A stretch of 64,000 nucleotides of DNA from Clostridiales bacterium. Lineage in GTDB: Bacteria > Bacillota > Clostridia > Lachnospirales > Lachnospiraceae. The stretch is from assembly GCA_012520815.1 (NCBI GenBank), contig JAAYNM010000083.1:31508-95507 (forward strand), read 5' to 3'. Shown here piece after piece: positions 1 to 11,156 of this stretch; within the stretch, counting starts at the first letter, position 1, and each line of letters opens with the position of its first letter. The notes under the pieces were generated by a model that searched no databases, was not told the origin of the DNA, and worked only from the letters and a program-made list of their open reading frames with translations. The translations under genes and the position numbers were made by a program.

Positions 1-699
1 GAAGGATATTCTTTTATAGATGCAGACTATTCACAAATAGAACTTAGAATATTGGCACATATGTCAGAAGACGAATCATTAATAGAAGCCTATAAGTCTG
101 CAAAAGATATTCATCTTATCACGGCGGCGAAGGTTTTTGGCGTACCAGAAGATGAAGTGACGAAAGAACTTAGAGGTAAGGCGAAAGCTGTAAACTTTGG
201 TATTGTATATGGTATAAGCTCTTTTGGACTAAGTCAGGATTTAAAGGTCTCAAGAAAAGAAGCCTCGGAATACATCGAGCAATATTTTGCAACATATCCA
301 GGTGTAAAAAGATACCTTGATAATTGTGTAGATTCGGCAAAGGAAAAAGGTTATGTAACAACATTATTTAACAGAATCAGACCTATTCCTGAACTGAAAT
401 CAAGTAATTTTATGCAAAGATCCTTTGGTGAAAGAATTGCTATGAATTCTCCAATACAAGGTACTGCTGCAGATATAATGAAAATTGCTATGATTAATGT
501 TGAAAGGGCAATACGAAAAAAAGAGCTTCACTCTAGAATTGTACTGCAGGTTCATGATGAACTTTTAGTTGAGACTTTTGCAGGTGAGGAAGATATTATA
601 AAAGAAATATTAGTGAACGAAATGTCAAGGGCTGCCGATCTAAAGGTAAATCTGGAGATTGGCGTAGAATGTGGTAAAAATTGGCTGGAAGCTCATTAA
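1..699 (+). CDS. polA: DNA polymerase I, C-terminal part (truncated by window edge)
   Basis: Frame open from base 1: EGYSFIDADYSQIELRILAHMSEDESLIEAY..., with the family A polymerase motifs DYSQIELR and QVHDELLVE. Confidence 0.97.
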   Translation, partial: EGYSFIDADYSQIELRILAHMSEDESLIEAYKSAKDIHLITAAKVFGVPEDEVTKELRGKAKAVNFGIVYGISSFGLSQDLKVSRKEASEYIEQYFATYPGVKRYLDNCVDSAKEKGYVTTLFNRIRPIPELKSSNFMQRSFGERIAMNSPIQGTAADIMKIAMINVERAIRKKELHSRIVLQVHDELLVETFAGEEDIIKEILVNEMSRAADLKVNLEIGVECGKNWLEAH

Positions 700-712
700 A
701 ACTGGAGGAAAT

Positions 713-1300
713 ATGAGTAAAATTATTGGAATCACTGGTGGTGTAGGATGTGGAAAATCCACGGTTTTATCAATATTAGAAGAAAAATATAATGCTTCAG
801 TTATACAAGCTGATATAGTAGGTCATTTGGTTATGAAATCCGGAAACGATGCATTCGAATCTATTGTAAAACTTTTTGGAAACAAAATACTAGATGAATT
901 AGGAGAAATCGACAGAAAGAAACTTGGTGAAATTGTATTTGTAAACGAAGAATTACTTCAAAAATTAAATGCTATTATTCATCCAGCAGTAAAGGAATAT
1001 ATAAAAAACTTTGTTGATGATCAAATCTCAAAAAAAACCGAAATAATTGTTGTGGAAGCTGCATTGCTTATAGAGGCAGGTTATCGAGATATTTGTAGCG
1101 AATATTGGTATATATTTGCATCTGAAAACATAAGGAAAAATCGTCTAAAGGCTAGCAGAGGATATAGTGATGAGAAAATTATTGAGATAATGAATAATCA
1201 GTTATCAGAAGAAGAATTTAAAGAGTATACAGATTTTACAATAGATAACAATAGTGATGTGTTACATTTAGAAGAACAAATTAAAAGATTGCTTATGTAA
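713..1300 (+). CDS. coaE: Dephospho-CoA kinase
   Basis: MSKIIGITGGVGCGKSTV P-loop; directly downstream of polA; ATG at 713 after GGAGGAAAT. Confidence 0.95.
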   Translation: MSKIIGITGGVGCGKSTVLSILEEKYNASVIQADIVGHLVMKSGNDAFESIVKLFGNKILDELGEIDRKKLGEIVFVNEELLQKLNAIIHPAVKEYIKNFVDDQISKKTEIIVVEAALLIEAGYRDICSEYWYIFASENIRKNRLKASRGYSDEKIIEIMNNQLSEEEFKEYTDFTIDNNSDVLHLEEQIKRLLM

Positions 1301-1363
1301 CTGGATTTTTAGCTAATTTTGATATAAAATAAATGTAGAATTTTAGCGGAAGGAAGAAATATT

Positions 1364-3493
1364 ATGCTTGATAATAAAAAGTACCCTGAGCATATGGTTT
1401 TTGGACTTGATATAGGAACGAGAAGCCTTGTGGGCTCGGTTGGGTATATGGAAAAAAATAAATTTAACGTAATAGCCCATTATGTTAAAGAACATGATAC
1501 ACGAGCAATGTTAGATGGTCAGATCCACGATATACAAAAAGTTGGTGAATCTATTGACTTTGTCAAGCGTGAATTAGAAAATCAAATAGGACGACCTTTA
1601 AAAGAAGTATGTATAGCAGCGGCTGGTAGAGTTCTTAAGACTGTAACCGTAAGCGTCGAGACTGAGAGAACTGATGAATCAGCCATAACTAGCGAAGATA
1701 TTTATTCATTAGATTTATTAGGTATAGAAAAGGCATATGATATTATCAGAGAACAGTATCCAGATATAGAATTCTACTGTGTTGGATATTCAGTTGTCAA
1801 ATATTATATGAATGGCTATGTGATTAACAATCTAGAGGGACATAAGGCGAAAAAAATCAGTGCAGATGTCTTGGCAACATTCTTGCCCCAGGAGGTTGTT
1901 GAAGGGTTATATTCAGCAGTTTCTATTGCTGATTTAAAGGTTGCAAATCTTACATTAGAGCCCATAGCTACTATAAATATTGCCATCCCAGAACAGTTCA
2001 GATTACTTAATATTGCCCTAGTAGATGTTGGTGCTGGTACAAGTGATATATGTATTACAAAGGATGGAAGTATTGTAGCCTATGGCATGATTCCTCATGC
2101 TGGTGATGAGATTACAGAGGTGATTTTACACAAGTGTTTAGTGGATTTTAAGACAGCCGAGAAGATAAAGCTAAGTTCAATGAAGAATAAGGGATGTTCC
2201 TTTAAGGATATTATGGGATTATCCCACAAGCTTACCCCTGCAGATATAAAGGAAATGTATAAAGATACAGTAGAGACTATGACGCAAGAAATTGCTGACA
2301 AGATTATTGAACTTAATGGTGGAAAAAGTGTCAATGCTGTTTTTATTGTAGGTGGTGGCGGCAAAGCCTTTGGATTTACAAGTAGTTTAGCAAAATTTCT
2401 GTCTCTCCCAGAAGAGCGTGTGGCACTTAGAGGTGCGGAGGTTCTAAGAGATGTAAACTTCATTGTAGAAGGAGTAAAGAAGGATCCATTACTTGTTACA
2501 CCTATTGGTATTTGTATTAATTTCTATAACCAAAAGAATAACTTTATATTTGTAAACATAAATGATACAAGAATCAAACTATATGATAATGATAGACTTA
2601 CAGTTGTAGATGCTGCTATGCAAATCGGATTTCCAAATGAAGATCTATTCCCAAAAAGAGGAAAGGAACTTACCTATACGCTTAATGAAAAAGTGAGAAT
2701 GGTTCGAGGTTCAGTGGGAGAGGCGGCAGTCATTACAATAAATGGCAAAGAGGCAAATATTAATTCCAAGATATCAAAAAATGATAGAATTAGTATTATC
2801 CCATCCACTGTAGGCAATCCAGCTATCTTAAAGATTATGCAGTTAACTGAATTTAAAGAATCCATTTTTTTTGAAGTTAATGGTGTAAATATTGAATGTC
2901 CTAGAGTTGCCAATGTCAATGGAGAATTTGTTGTTTCCTCATATGAAATCAAAGAAGGCGACGTTATAAGTATATTAGATTATTATACAGTTAATCAAAT
3001 CATGCAATTTATGGACATTGACAGTACTGGAAAAGATATATATGTTAATGGTCATTTATCAACATTTGATGAACCTGTATATGCTAACTTTAAAGTTGAA
3101 ATTAAAGATACTGATTATCTCAAAAAAGATGATGATTTTGATATGCTCGTCGGTGGAAATTACGACGATGATAAAGATGATGAATTTAATGATAATGTTT
3201 TAGATGGAAGTGTAGTCGAGACAGAATCTGATAACGGTGGTAAGAAAAAAACCGCAAAAAAAGCTACACTTGTAAACGAAGTAAGTAATATAACCATTTC
3301 AGTTACAATAAACCAAACTGTGGTTAATTTATCAGGAAAAGCCTCCTACACATTTGTAGATATTTTGGATGTTTATCCGTTTGATACAAAAGTTGTAGGC
3401 GGAGATATTTTAATAGTTCGCATCAATGGAGAAGATGCAGGCTTTGCCTCTAGTATAAAGCATGGTGATATTTTGGAGCTATTCTGGCAGTAA
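1364..3493 (+). CDS. FtsA-like (actin-fold) protein with long C-terminal extension
   Basis: GLDIGTRSLVG, VDVGAGTSDICITKDG and FIVGGGGKAFGF actin-type phosphate/adenosine motifs; 709 aa. Confidence 0.8.
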   Translation: MLDNKKYPEHMVFGLDIGTRSLVGSVGYMEKNKFNVIAHYVKEHDTRAMLDGQIHDIQKVGESIDFVKRELENQIGRPLKEVCIAAAGRVLKTVTVSVETERTDESAITSEDIYSLDLLGIEKAYDIIREQYPDIEFYCVGYSVVKYYMNGYVINNLEGHKAKKISADVLATFLPQEVVEGLYSAVSIADLKVANLTLEPIATINIAIPEQFRLLNIALVDVGAGTSDICITKDGSIVAYGMIPHAGDEITEVILHKCLVDFKTAEKIKLSSMKNKGCSFKDIMGLSHKLTPADIKEMYKDTVETMTQEIADKIIELNGGKSVNAVFIVGGGGKAFGFTSSLAKFLSLPEERVALRGAEVLRDVNFIVEGVKKDPLLVTPIGICINFYNQKNNFIFVNINDTRIKLYDNDRLTVVDAAMQIGFPNEDLFPKRGKELTYTLNEKVRMVRGSVGEAAVITINGKEANINSKISKNDRISIIPSTVGNPAILKIMQLTEFKESIFFEVNGVNIECPRVANVNGEFVVSSYEIKEGDVISILDYYTVNQIMQFMDIDSTGKDIYVNGHLSTFDEPVYANFKVEIKDTDYLKKDDDFDMLVGGNYDDDKDDEFNDNVLDGSVVETESDNGGKKKTAKKATLVNEVSNITISVTINQTVVNLSGKASYTFVDILDVYPFDTKVVGGDILIVRINGEDAGFASSIKHGDILELFWQ

Positions 3494-3586
3494 GCCCTTG
3501 GCTTTAATTATTTACCTTGTAGTTATATTTAACAATTATATGAATATACATATGTGTAGAGAAATCTTCACTAATATGTGAATAAT

Positions 3587-3622
3587 AAGTCAAGTAGGTT
3601 TCCTGCTTGACTTATATTTTTT
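3587..3622 (+). terminator. Rho-independent terminator
   Basis: AAGTCAAGTAGG-TTT-CCTGCTTGACTT hairpin followed by ATATTTTTTG. Confidence 0.75.
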
Positions 3623-3745
3623 GTGAAAATGGAAGGGGTGTACTATTACTATGCACATTTATATAGATATGTTGTAGTTAATCCTTTTTATATACTCAAA
3701 AAGTATGAAAATAACATTTTAAGGTATGATTTTTAGGTTCTATAT

Positions 3746-3753
3746 GGTATAAT
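3746..3753 (+). promoter_or_regulatory. Possible extended -10 promoter upstream of alarmone synthetase
   Basis: TGGTATAAT extended -10; no good -35. Confidence 0.4.
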
Positions 3754-3860
3754 TTTGAAGGAGTTTATCTTAAAAAAGTAAAAGAAATAGAAAACTCTTA
3801 CCTATATGGTGAAGAGTAAATTAATAGTTCACAAGATGAACTTGAATATGGAGTGATGAA

Positions 3861-4676
3861 ATGGATATAAAGTTATGGAGAGAGATTTTACATCCTTATG
3901 AGATGGCAGTAGATGAACTCACCTTGAAGTTTAACAATATTATTAAAGAATATAGAACTCTTGGTGAATATTCACCAATCGAAATGGTTGATGGTAGAGT
4001 TAAAAAAATTTCAAGTATTTTAGAAAAGTGTCAAAAGAAAGGTATACTTCTTGAGGAGGTGTGCGAAAAAGTTGACGATATTGCAGGTATTAGAATTATT
4101 TGTCAATTTGTAGAAGATATATACAAAGTTGTAGAATTGATAAATTCACGTACAGATATTAGAGTGGTTGAAAGAAAAGACTATATAACTAATATGAAGG
4201 CTAGCGGATATAGAAGTTATCATATGGTTATTGAATATACAATTCAGACCATGAAAGGTCCCAATGTTGTTAAAGCAGAGATTCAAATTAGAACGTTAGC
4301 AATGAATTTCTGGGCAACAATTGAACATTCCCTACAGTACAAGTACCGTAGGAATATGCCACCTCATATTAGAGAGCGTTTGTCAGCGGCTTCAGCAGCT
4401 ATTATTAATTTAGATGCTGAGATGAGTCGAATTAGGGATGAGATTATGGATTCCCAAAATTCATTTAGAATTAAGGCTAATATTATTACAGAGATTCTTA
4501 ATCTTATTCAAAATCTCTATAAGGTTGCTAACAAGAGAGAAATCATTAAAATCCAAGATGAATTTTATCGTGTGTATAGTCATGATGATATTATTGAACT
4601 TGAGCATTTCCTTACTGAATTAGATGTACTAGCTGAAGGATACAGAGCGCAAGGTATAGAGGATCAACTAATATAA
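3861..4676 (+). CDS. Small alarmone synthetase / GTP pyrophosphokinase family (RelQ/YjbM-like)
   Basis: RelA/SpoT synthetase domain: DDIAGIRIICQFVEDIYKV, YRSYHMVIEY, AEIQIRTLAMNFWATIEHSLQYK; no HD or ACT domains. Confidence 0.9.
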   Translation: MDIKLWREILHPYEMAVDELTLKFNNIIKEYRTLGEYSPIEMVDGRVKKISSILEKCQKKGILLEEVCEKVDDIAGIRIICQFVEDIYKVVELINSRTDIRVVERKDYITNMKASGYRSYHMVIEYTIQTMKGPNVVKAEIQIRTLAMNFWATIEHSLQYKYRRNMPPHIRERLSAASAAIINLDAEMSRIRDEIMDSQNSFRIKANIITEILNLIQNLYKVANKREIIKIQDEFYRVYSHDDIIELEHFLTELDVLAEGYRAQGIEDQLI

Positions 4677-5380
4677 TGAAAACTCGATTAGATAAATACT
4701 TAACTCATTGTGGAGTGGGTACTCGCAGTCAAGTAAAATTATTAATAAAAAACGGAAAAGTTACAGTCGATGGAGAAATCACAAAAAAATCAGAGACTAA
4801 AATAGATGAAAATAATATCGTAACTTGTAATGGAGAAATAATGCATTACAATGAATTTGAATATTTTATGTTAAATAAACCAAAAGGTGTGGTTTCAGCA
4901 ACAAAGGATAATGTTTCTACTACAGTAATTGAATTAATTAAAGATTGTACCCACAAGGATATATTTCCAGTAGGAAGGTTGGATAAGGATACAGAAGGTC
5001 TTTTGATTATCACAGATGACGGTGGTCTAGCCCACAATCTTTTAAGCCCTAAAAAACATGTGGATAAAAAGTATTTCTGTAGATTAGATTACGAACTTTC
5101 ACGGCAATCTGCTAAAAAATTAGAGTGTGGTGTTGAAATAGAGGATGGTGTGATTACAAAACCAGCCATTGTTGAATTTACGAGCATCCCTACAGAAGTT
5201 TTTATCACAATCCATGAAGGAAAATTCCATCAAGTAAAGCGGATGTTTAATGCAGTAGGACTTAATGTTACTTATTTAAAACGAATGTCTATGGGAAACC
5301 TTGTCTTAGATAAGGATCTTTTACCAGGAGAATATAGACCTCTTACTACAGAGGAACTTGAACTATTAAGAAAATCATAA
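4676..5380 (+). CDS. rRNA pseudouridine synthase (RsuA family)
   Basis: S4 domain plus PVGRLDKDTEGLLIITDDG catalytic motif. Confidence 0.92.
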   Translation: MKTRLDKYLTHCGVGTRSQVKLLIKNGKVTVDGEITKKSETKIDENNIVTCNGEIMHYNEFEYFMLNKPKGVVSATKDNVSTTVIELIKDCTHKDIFPVGRLDKDTEGLLIITDDGGLAHNLLSPKKHVDKKYFCRLDYELSRQSAKKLECGVEIEDGVITKPAIVEFTSIPTEVFITIHEGKFHQVKRMFNAVGLNVTYLKRMSMGNLVLDKDLLPGEYRPLTTEELELLRKS

Positions 5381-5394
5381 ATTAGGAGATTATT

Positions 5395-6075
5395 ATGATA
5401 AATCAATTTGATGCCGTTATTTTTGATATGGATGGCACACTTATAGATTCAATGATGATGTGGAAAGGTATTGATGAAGACTATCTTGAAAGGTTTCATA
5501 TTTCAATGCCAAATCACCTTCAAAATGATATAGAAGGGATGAGCTTTACAGAAACGGCGATATATTTTAAAGAACGTTTTAACATATCAGATACAGTAGA
5601 CAAGATTAAAGCGGATTGGAATACTATGGCACTTGAATTTTATACTAAAAAGGTAGAATTAAAAGCGGGTGTTATGGAATTTTTGAATTATTTAAAATAT
5701 CTTGGAAAGCCTCTGGGTATTGCAACTAGCAATTCAAGACAGTTGACAACTGCTTGTTTAGAATATTTAAAAATATCTGATTTATTTGACGCCGTTGTTA
5801 CAGGATGTGATATTACAGCGGGCAAGCCACAGCCTGATATATATTTAGAAAATGCCAAATTACTACAGGTTGAACCTAAAAAGTGCTTTGTTTTTGAGGA
5901 TATTCCTCAAGGACTTATGGCAGCAATTAATGCCGGTATGACGACTTGTGCAGTGGATGATGAATACTCAAGTGACGTAAAAGACGAAAAAATTAAACTG
6001 GCTGATTATTACATAAGTGATTTCAACGAATTTATGCAAAAATACACCAGCATGAAGGGAAACTATTATGAATAA
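5395..6075 (+). CDS. HAD family hydrolase / beta-phosphoglucomutase-like
   Basis: [38 protein letters not shown]. Confidence 0.92.
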   Translation: MINQFDAVIFDMDGTLIDSMMMWKGIDEDYLERFHISMPNHLQNDIEGMSFTETAIYFKERFNISDTVDKIKADWNTMALEFYTKKVELKAGVMEFLNYLKYLGKPLGIATSNSRQLTTACLEYLKISDLFDAVVTGCDITAGKPQPDIYLENAKLLQVEPKKCFVFEDIPQGLMAAINAGMTTCAVDDEYSSDVKDEKIKLADYYISDFNEFMQKYTSMKGNYYE

Positions 6076-8086
6076 TGGCTTTTTACCCATATCAAGAGAA
6101 GATATGGAGGAGCGTGGCATAAGTCAATTAGACTTTGTATATGTAATTGGTGATGCTTATGTAGACCATCCATCGTTTGGTCACGCTATCATTAGTAGAA
6201 TTTTAGATGATAAAGGTTTTAGTGTAGGTATAATATCCCAGCCCGATTGGAAGGATAAGGATAGTATTTCTGTGCTAGGAGAACCAAGACTTGGCTTTTT
6301 GGTGATGGCAGGGAATATGGATTCTATGGTGAATCACTATTCTGTATCCAAGAAGAAAAGAAGTGCTGATGCTTTTACACCAGGTGGAATTATGGGAAAA
6401 AGACCTGATTATGCCACAGCAGTTTATTGTAACTTAATAAGACAAACTTATAAGAAAAAACCGATTATTATAGGTGGTATTGAGGCTTCACTTAGAAGAC
6501 TTGGACATTATGATTATTGGTCAAACAAAGTTAAGAGATCTCTTCTCCTTGATTCAGGTGCAAACATTTTATTGTATGGTATGGGCGAACGCTCTATTGT
6601 TGAGGTAGCAGAAGCATTGGATTCGGGTTTGGATATAAATGATATTACATTTGTTGATGGAAGCGTCTACAAGACAAAATCCCTTGAGAGTGTATATGAT
6701 TACCATGTATTACCAAAATTTGGTGATATAAAGGCTGATAAAAAGGAATACGCTAAGAGTTTTTATATCCAATACCAAAATACCGATCCATTTACATCAA
6801 AAAGGTTAGTTGAAGAATATCCTAACAGCGTATATGTTGTTCAAAACAACCCCCAAAAGCCTCTATCACAATCCGAGATGGATTATGTATATTCATTAAA
6901 CTATCAAAGAACCTACCATCCCTCTTATGAGGAATTAGGTGGGGTCCCTGCTATTACAGAAGTGAAATTTAGTTTGGTTAGTAATAGGGGATGTTTTGGT
7001 GGATGTAGTTTTTGTGCATTAACTTTTCATCAGGGACGAATTATTCAAACACGAAGTCATGAGTCTATTATTGAAGAGGCCAAAAAAATTGTATGGGACA
7101 AGGATTTCAAAGGATATATACATGATGTAGGAGGACCAACTGCAAACTTTAGACATACTTCTTGTGATAAGCAACTTAAGCATGGAGTGTGCAAAAATAA
7201 ACAGTGTTTATTCCCTAAGGGATGTAAAAATCTAAATTTAGACCATAAGGACTATTTAGAACTACTACGAAAGTTAAGAGAACTTCCAAATGTAAAAAAA
7301 GTATTTATTCGTAGTGGAATTCGATTTGATTACTTAGTTTATGATAATGATGATACATTTTTTAGAGAAATGGTTAAACATCATATAAGTGGACAACTTA
7401 AAGTTGCTCCTGAGCATATTTCAGATAACGTTTTATCTAAGATGGGTAAACCGGCAAACAGTGTATACGAAAAATTCATAAAGAAATACAAGAAACTAAA
7501 TGAGGAAATGGGATTAAATCAGTTCGTAGTTCCCTATCTTATGTCCTCGCATCCGGGTTCAACCATGAAGGATGCAGTTGCATTGGCGGAATATCTAAGG
7601 GATTTAGGATATATGCCAGAGCAGGTACAGGATTTTTATCCAACGCCGTCTACTATTTCTACATGTATGTATTACACAGGGCTGGATCCGCGAACTATGG
7701 AAGCTGTTTATGTTCCTATTAATCCTCATGAGAAAGCAATGCAAAGAGCATTAATTCAATATAGAAATCCAAAGAACTATGATTTGGTCCTGGAAGCATT
7801 AAAACTTGCTGGAAGGGATGATTTAATTGGTTTTGATAAAAAATGTCTCATAAGACCTCGTAAGATGTCTTACGAAAAAAATTACAAATCCTATAAAACT
7901 ACTACGAAAAAGGCTGCCACTCAAAAAGGTCCTGCAAAAAAATATACAGCAGGGAAGATTACATCTGAAAAAAACACAGTAGGAAAGGCTACCGCTGGAA
8001 AATATACAACTGGAAAAGCCACGGCCAAAAAACAAAAAACAGGTAAGAAATCCATTAGAAATGTCCATAAAAAGAAAGGAATATAA
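6068..8086 (+). CDS. YgiQ family radical SAM protein with Lys/Thr/Gly/Ala-rich C-terminal tail
   Basis: [16 protein letters not shown] radical SAM CxxxCxxC; YgiQ N-terminal sequence [33 protein letters not shown]. Confidence 0.93.
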   Translation: MNNGFLPISREDMEERGISQLDFVYVIGDAYVDHPSFGHAIISRILDDKGFSVGIISQPDWKDKDSISVLGEPRLGFLVMAGNMDSMVNHYSVSKKKRSADAFTPGGIMGKRPDYATAVYCNLIRQTYKKKPIIIGGIEASLRRLGHYDYWSNKVKRSLLLDSGANILLYGMGERSIVEVAEALDSGLDINDITFVDGSVYKTKSLESVYDYHVLPKFGDIKADKKEYAKSFYIQYQNTDPFTSKRLVEEYPNSVYVVQNNPQKPLSQSEMDYVYSLNYQRTYHPSYEELGGVPAITEVKFSLVSNRGCFGGCSFCALTFHQGRIIQTRSHESIIEEAKKIVWDKDFKGYIHDVGGPTANFRHTSCDKQLKHGVCKNKQCLFPKGCKNLNLDHKDYLELLRKLRELPNVKKVFIRSGIRFDYLVYDNDDTFFREMVKHHISGQLKVAPEHISDNVLSKMGKPANSVYEKFIKKYKKLNEEMGLNQFVVPYLMSSHPGSTMKDAVALAEYLRDLGYMPEQVQDFYPTPSTISTCMYYTGLDPRTMEAVYVPINPHEKAMQRALIQYRNPKNYDLVLEALKLAGRDDLIGFDKKCLIRPRKMSYEKNYKSYKTTTKKAATQKGPAKKYTAGKITSEKNTVGKATAGKYTTGKATAKKQKTGKKSIRNVHKKKGI

Positions 8087-8087
8087 T

Positions 8088-8846
8088 ATGAAAAAAATCG
8101 CTTTAATTACGGGTGCATCATCTGGTTTTGGTAGTTTATTCGCTTCAAAACTCTCTGATACATTTGAATGTATTGATGAATATTGGTTAGTTGCAAGAAG
8201 GGAAGAGAAACTTAAGGAAGTAGCAAAAACAGTTAAAAAGACAGTTAAGATACTCCCTTATGATCTTACAGATGAAAGTACAATAAAAGAAATTGTGGAT
8301 GAATTATACCAATCTTATGTGCAAGTAAAAATGCTCATCAACTGTGCAGGTTTCGGAATATATGGTGATTTTTTAGCAAGTAATGTTAATGCTGTAAGCG
8401 GAATGATTGATTTAAACTGTAAGGCACTTACATTGCTTACAAAAGAGGTAATTCCTTTTATGTGTTACAATAGTAGAATCATTAATGTTGCGTCGTCTGC
8501 TGCGTTTTTACCTCAGAAGAATTTTGCTGTGTATGCGGCATCTAAATCATATGTACTTAGTTTCACAAGGGCACTTAACATCGAAGTTAAGGATTTGGAT
8601 ATTTATTGTACAGCAGTATGTCCAGGACCTGCTGATACCAATTTCTTTAATATTGCATTAGAAAACGAAACAGATATACCTTTCTACAAGGAATTGTTTA
8701 TGTCAGATGCCTCAAAAGTGGTTGATAAGGCTATAAAGGATTCAATTACAAAACGTCCAGTATCTGTATATTCAATACCTATGAAAACACTAAGAATTAT
8801 TGGAAAAGTGGTACCACACTCATTAACACTAAGGTTTATGGATTGA
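8088..8846 (+). CDS. SDR family NAD(P)-dependent oxidoreductase
   Basis: ALITGASSGFGSLFA Rossmann motif; YAASKSYV (YxxxK); ATG at 8088 chosen over upstream ORF start. Confidence 0.92.
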   Translation: MKKIALITGASSGFGSLFASKLSDTFECIDEYWLVARREEKLKEVAKTVKKTVKILPYDLTDESTIKEIVDELYQSYVQVKMLINCAGFGIYGDFLASNVNAVSGMIDLNCKALTLLTKEVIPFMCYNSRIINVASSAAFLPQKNFAVYAASKSYVLSFTRALNIEVKDLDIYCTAVCPGPADTNFFNIALENETDIPFYKELFMSDASKVVDKAIKDSITKRPVSVYSIPMKTLRIIGKVVPHSLTLRFMD

Positions 8847-8865
8847 ATATAAAATATTTTAAAGG

Positions 8866-9759
8866 ATGGACAATATGAACGAAGAGAAAAAAAACAGGGA
8901 AAAATTTAGTGATATGGCAGTTGTTTTAGCAATTAAGGAGCCAAAGAGTAAGGCCTTTTATGAATTATATATTGAAATGGTTCAATTTTTATATAATCTA
9001 GATGGTTTATATATCATTTTAAGTAAGGACTATCTTGATAAAACACGGGGACTTAGTATTCCGCTAGGGCTTACAAAAGAGAAGTTTCCAGCGATATATC
9101 TATTTACAGACTACGAATTGGCTGCACAATGGTGTAAGCATTATAATTACTATTTAGAAGATGGTACCCCACCTATTGGTTATTTGCCAAAGGATCAAAT
9201 GGAATTTTTAAATGTTTTTCAAATAGCCTTTCAGTTAGGAATTTATAGATGTATTATTAACGAAGGGGCAAGACTGTTATGCGTAAATATTGCAGATATG
9301 ATTAAAGTTAATAATATGGGAACACAAACAATGGCCATGCCTATTGAAGAAATAGAAGAAATGTTAAAACAGGGTAAGCAACCTAAGATAATGGTACGTT
9401 TTAATTGTGTTGAAATAGTTGATTTCAAATATATTGAAGAGGATATTCAGTATTTAAGAGATATAAGAGATAAGATTTTTGATGATTATTGTAAGGCACT
9501 AGAAGATATGAATTTGGAAATCTACTGTAAAGGAAATACTATTCGAAATGCTGGTGAAAAATTCATGACTATCTTTTTCGAAAAGAATGATGATATCGGG
9601 GAACTACTTAGTTCGGGTGCATATTCACGTATCGAAAAGACTTTCTTTGAATTGGCCTCAGCTATTGATACACGAAAATTATTCGATAACAGATATAGTT
9701 ACATAAGATTAGAGAGTAAAGAAAAGTATCCTAATATAGCCGAATATTTTGGAGAATAA
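8866..9759 (+). CDS. Hypothetical protein, possibly SseB-like
   Basis: Intact 297-aa ORF; central region (PAIYLFTDYELAAQWCKHYN... GARLLCVNIADM) resembles the SseB N-terminal domain. Confidence 0.6.
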   Translation: MDNMNEEKKNREKFSDMAVVLAIKEPKSKAFYELYIEMVQFLYNLDGLYIILSKDYLDKTRGLSIPLGLTKEKFPAIYLFTDYELAAQWCKHYNYYLEDGTPPIGYLPKDQMEFLNVFQIAFQLGIYRCIINEGARLLCVNIADMIKVNNMGTQTMAMPIEEIEEMLKQGKQPKIMVRFNCVEIVDFKYIEEDIQYLRDIRDKIFDDYCKALEDMNLEIYCKGNTIRNAGEKFMTIFFEKNDDIGELLSSGAYSRIEKTFFELASAIDTRKLFDNRYSYIRLESKEKYPNIAEYFGE

Positions 9760-9760
9760 G

Positions 9761-10525
9761 ATGAAGAAAATAGTAAATGGAATACAATATATATTCCTCT
9801 TTATAGCAATTTTTTCTCTTTTATATTTTATTTTTTTATCTGTAAAACTGGATATTTTTACAGTTTTTAATTATTTTTGGTTAATCCTTACAGTTATATC
9901 TTTAAGTATATTTTTTGTATTTAAGTATGCATATGAATCATTGTTAAGTTTACCCAAATGGTTAAAATATGGAATAGAAATTATTGTTTTGATTGGATGT
10001 TTTATATTTATACTTATTGAGGCATTGATAATCCATGGTAACACTTATCCAAAAGATGTTGAAGCAGATTATGTGATTATTCTTGGTGCTAAAGTTAATG
10101 GCAGTAGACCCTCATTAATTTTACAATATCGGATCGAAGCGGCATTTGAATATTTATCTATCCACGATAATACAAAAGTCATTGTAAGTGGAGGTAAAGG
10201 TGCAGATGAAGATGTTTCAGAAGCATATGCTATGAAGACTGATCTTATCTCGATGGGAATAGACGAAAATAGAATATTAATGGAAGATAAATCAACAAAT
10301 ACAGTGGAAAATCTTGAATATACATTAAAATTGATTGATGCTAAAAGTAAAGTACTTATAACAACAAGCGATTTTCATTGTTTTAGAGCGGTAGCATTGG
10401 CTAAAAACCTCGGTTACGAAAATGTATATGGCAATCGAGCAAAATCAGTGTGGTATTTGATACCAACAAACTACGCAAGAGAATTCTTTGCTGTGGTGAA
10501 AGATTTTTTATTTAATAATTTGTAA
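9761..10525 (+). CDS. YdcF/SanA family (DUF218) membrane protein
   Basis: DYVIILGAKVNGSRPSLILQYRIEAAFEYL, VIVSGGKGADEDVSEAYAM, ILMEDKSTNTVENL. Confidence 0.9.
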   Translation: MKKIVNGIQYIFLFIAIFSLLYFIFLSVKLDIFTVFNYFWLILTVISLSIFFVFKYAYESLLSLPKWLKYGIEIIVLIGCFIFILIEALIIHGNTYPKDVEADYVIILGAKVNGSRPSLILQYRIEAAFEYLSIHDNTKVIVSGGKGADEDVSEAYAMKTDLISMGIDENRILMEDKSTNTVENLEYTLKLIDAKSKVLITTSDFHCFRAVALAKNLGYENVYGNRAKSVWYLIPTNYAREFFAVVKDFLFNNL

Positions 10526-10579
10526 GATATTAATTTCCCAAATTTAAAGAAATATAAAATACGAGAAAAAGGTGAATAT

Positions 10580-11152
10580 ATGATATACATTAAACATGAA
10601 AAAGGTGAATATGGCTATTTGGATGAACGCAAGAATAAATATATGATTTATTCTATTGTGAGTTTGGTTTCGGTATTTGTTTTCTTTTTCACAGGAATAA
10701 TAATTTATCACAGCAATAAGTCACTTTTTTCAGTAATTGCCGCTGTAGCAGCTCTTCCAGCTGCAAAGATGATTATTGGATATATTATCATCTTTCCGTA
10801 TCATTCAGGAAATAAAGAGATTTATGATACTTGTGTGGAACTTTCACAAGATAAAAATGCAATTTTATCCTGTGATCATGTAATTACTTCGGAAATTAAA
10901 ACAAGTTATATTACATTTGCGTTTATTTTAAATGGAAACGTGGTTTTGTACAGTAATCATAAGAAAATTGATACTTCATATGCCGAAAAATATATAAAAG
11001 AAATATTAAATCAAAAGTGTAATATTTCAAATATAACGATATACACAGATAGCCAGAAGTTTTTGAGTCGAATAAAAGCTTTAAATAAAAATGAAAAAAT
11101 GGAGTCGATGGATGAGCGTATAGCTAAACAGCTTTGTGCATATTCTGTTTAA
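10580..11152 (+). CDS. Hypothetical membrane protein (two predicted TM helices)
   Basis: 190-aa ORF with two hydrophobic segments near the N terminus; no family recognised. Confidence 0.7.
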   Translation: MIYIKHEKGEYGYLDERKNKYMIYSIVSLVSVFVFFFTGIIIYHSNKSLFSVIAAVAALPAAKMIIGYIIIFPYHSGNKEIYDTCVELSQDKNAILSCDHVITSEIKTSYITFAFILNGNVVLYSNHKKIDTSYAEKYIKEILNQKCNISNITIYTDSQKFLSRIKALNKNEKMESMDERIAKQLCAYSV

Positions 11153-11156
11153 TAAA

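Noticed and set aside
7823-8068. Antisense 81-aa Cys/Phe-rich ORF
   Set aside because: Mirror of the Lys/Thr repeat tail of YgiQ; no independent start signal.
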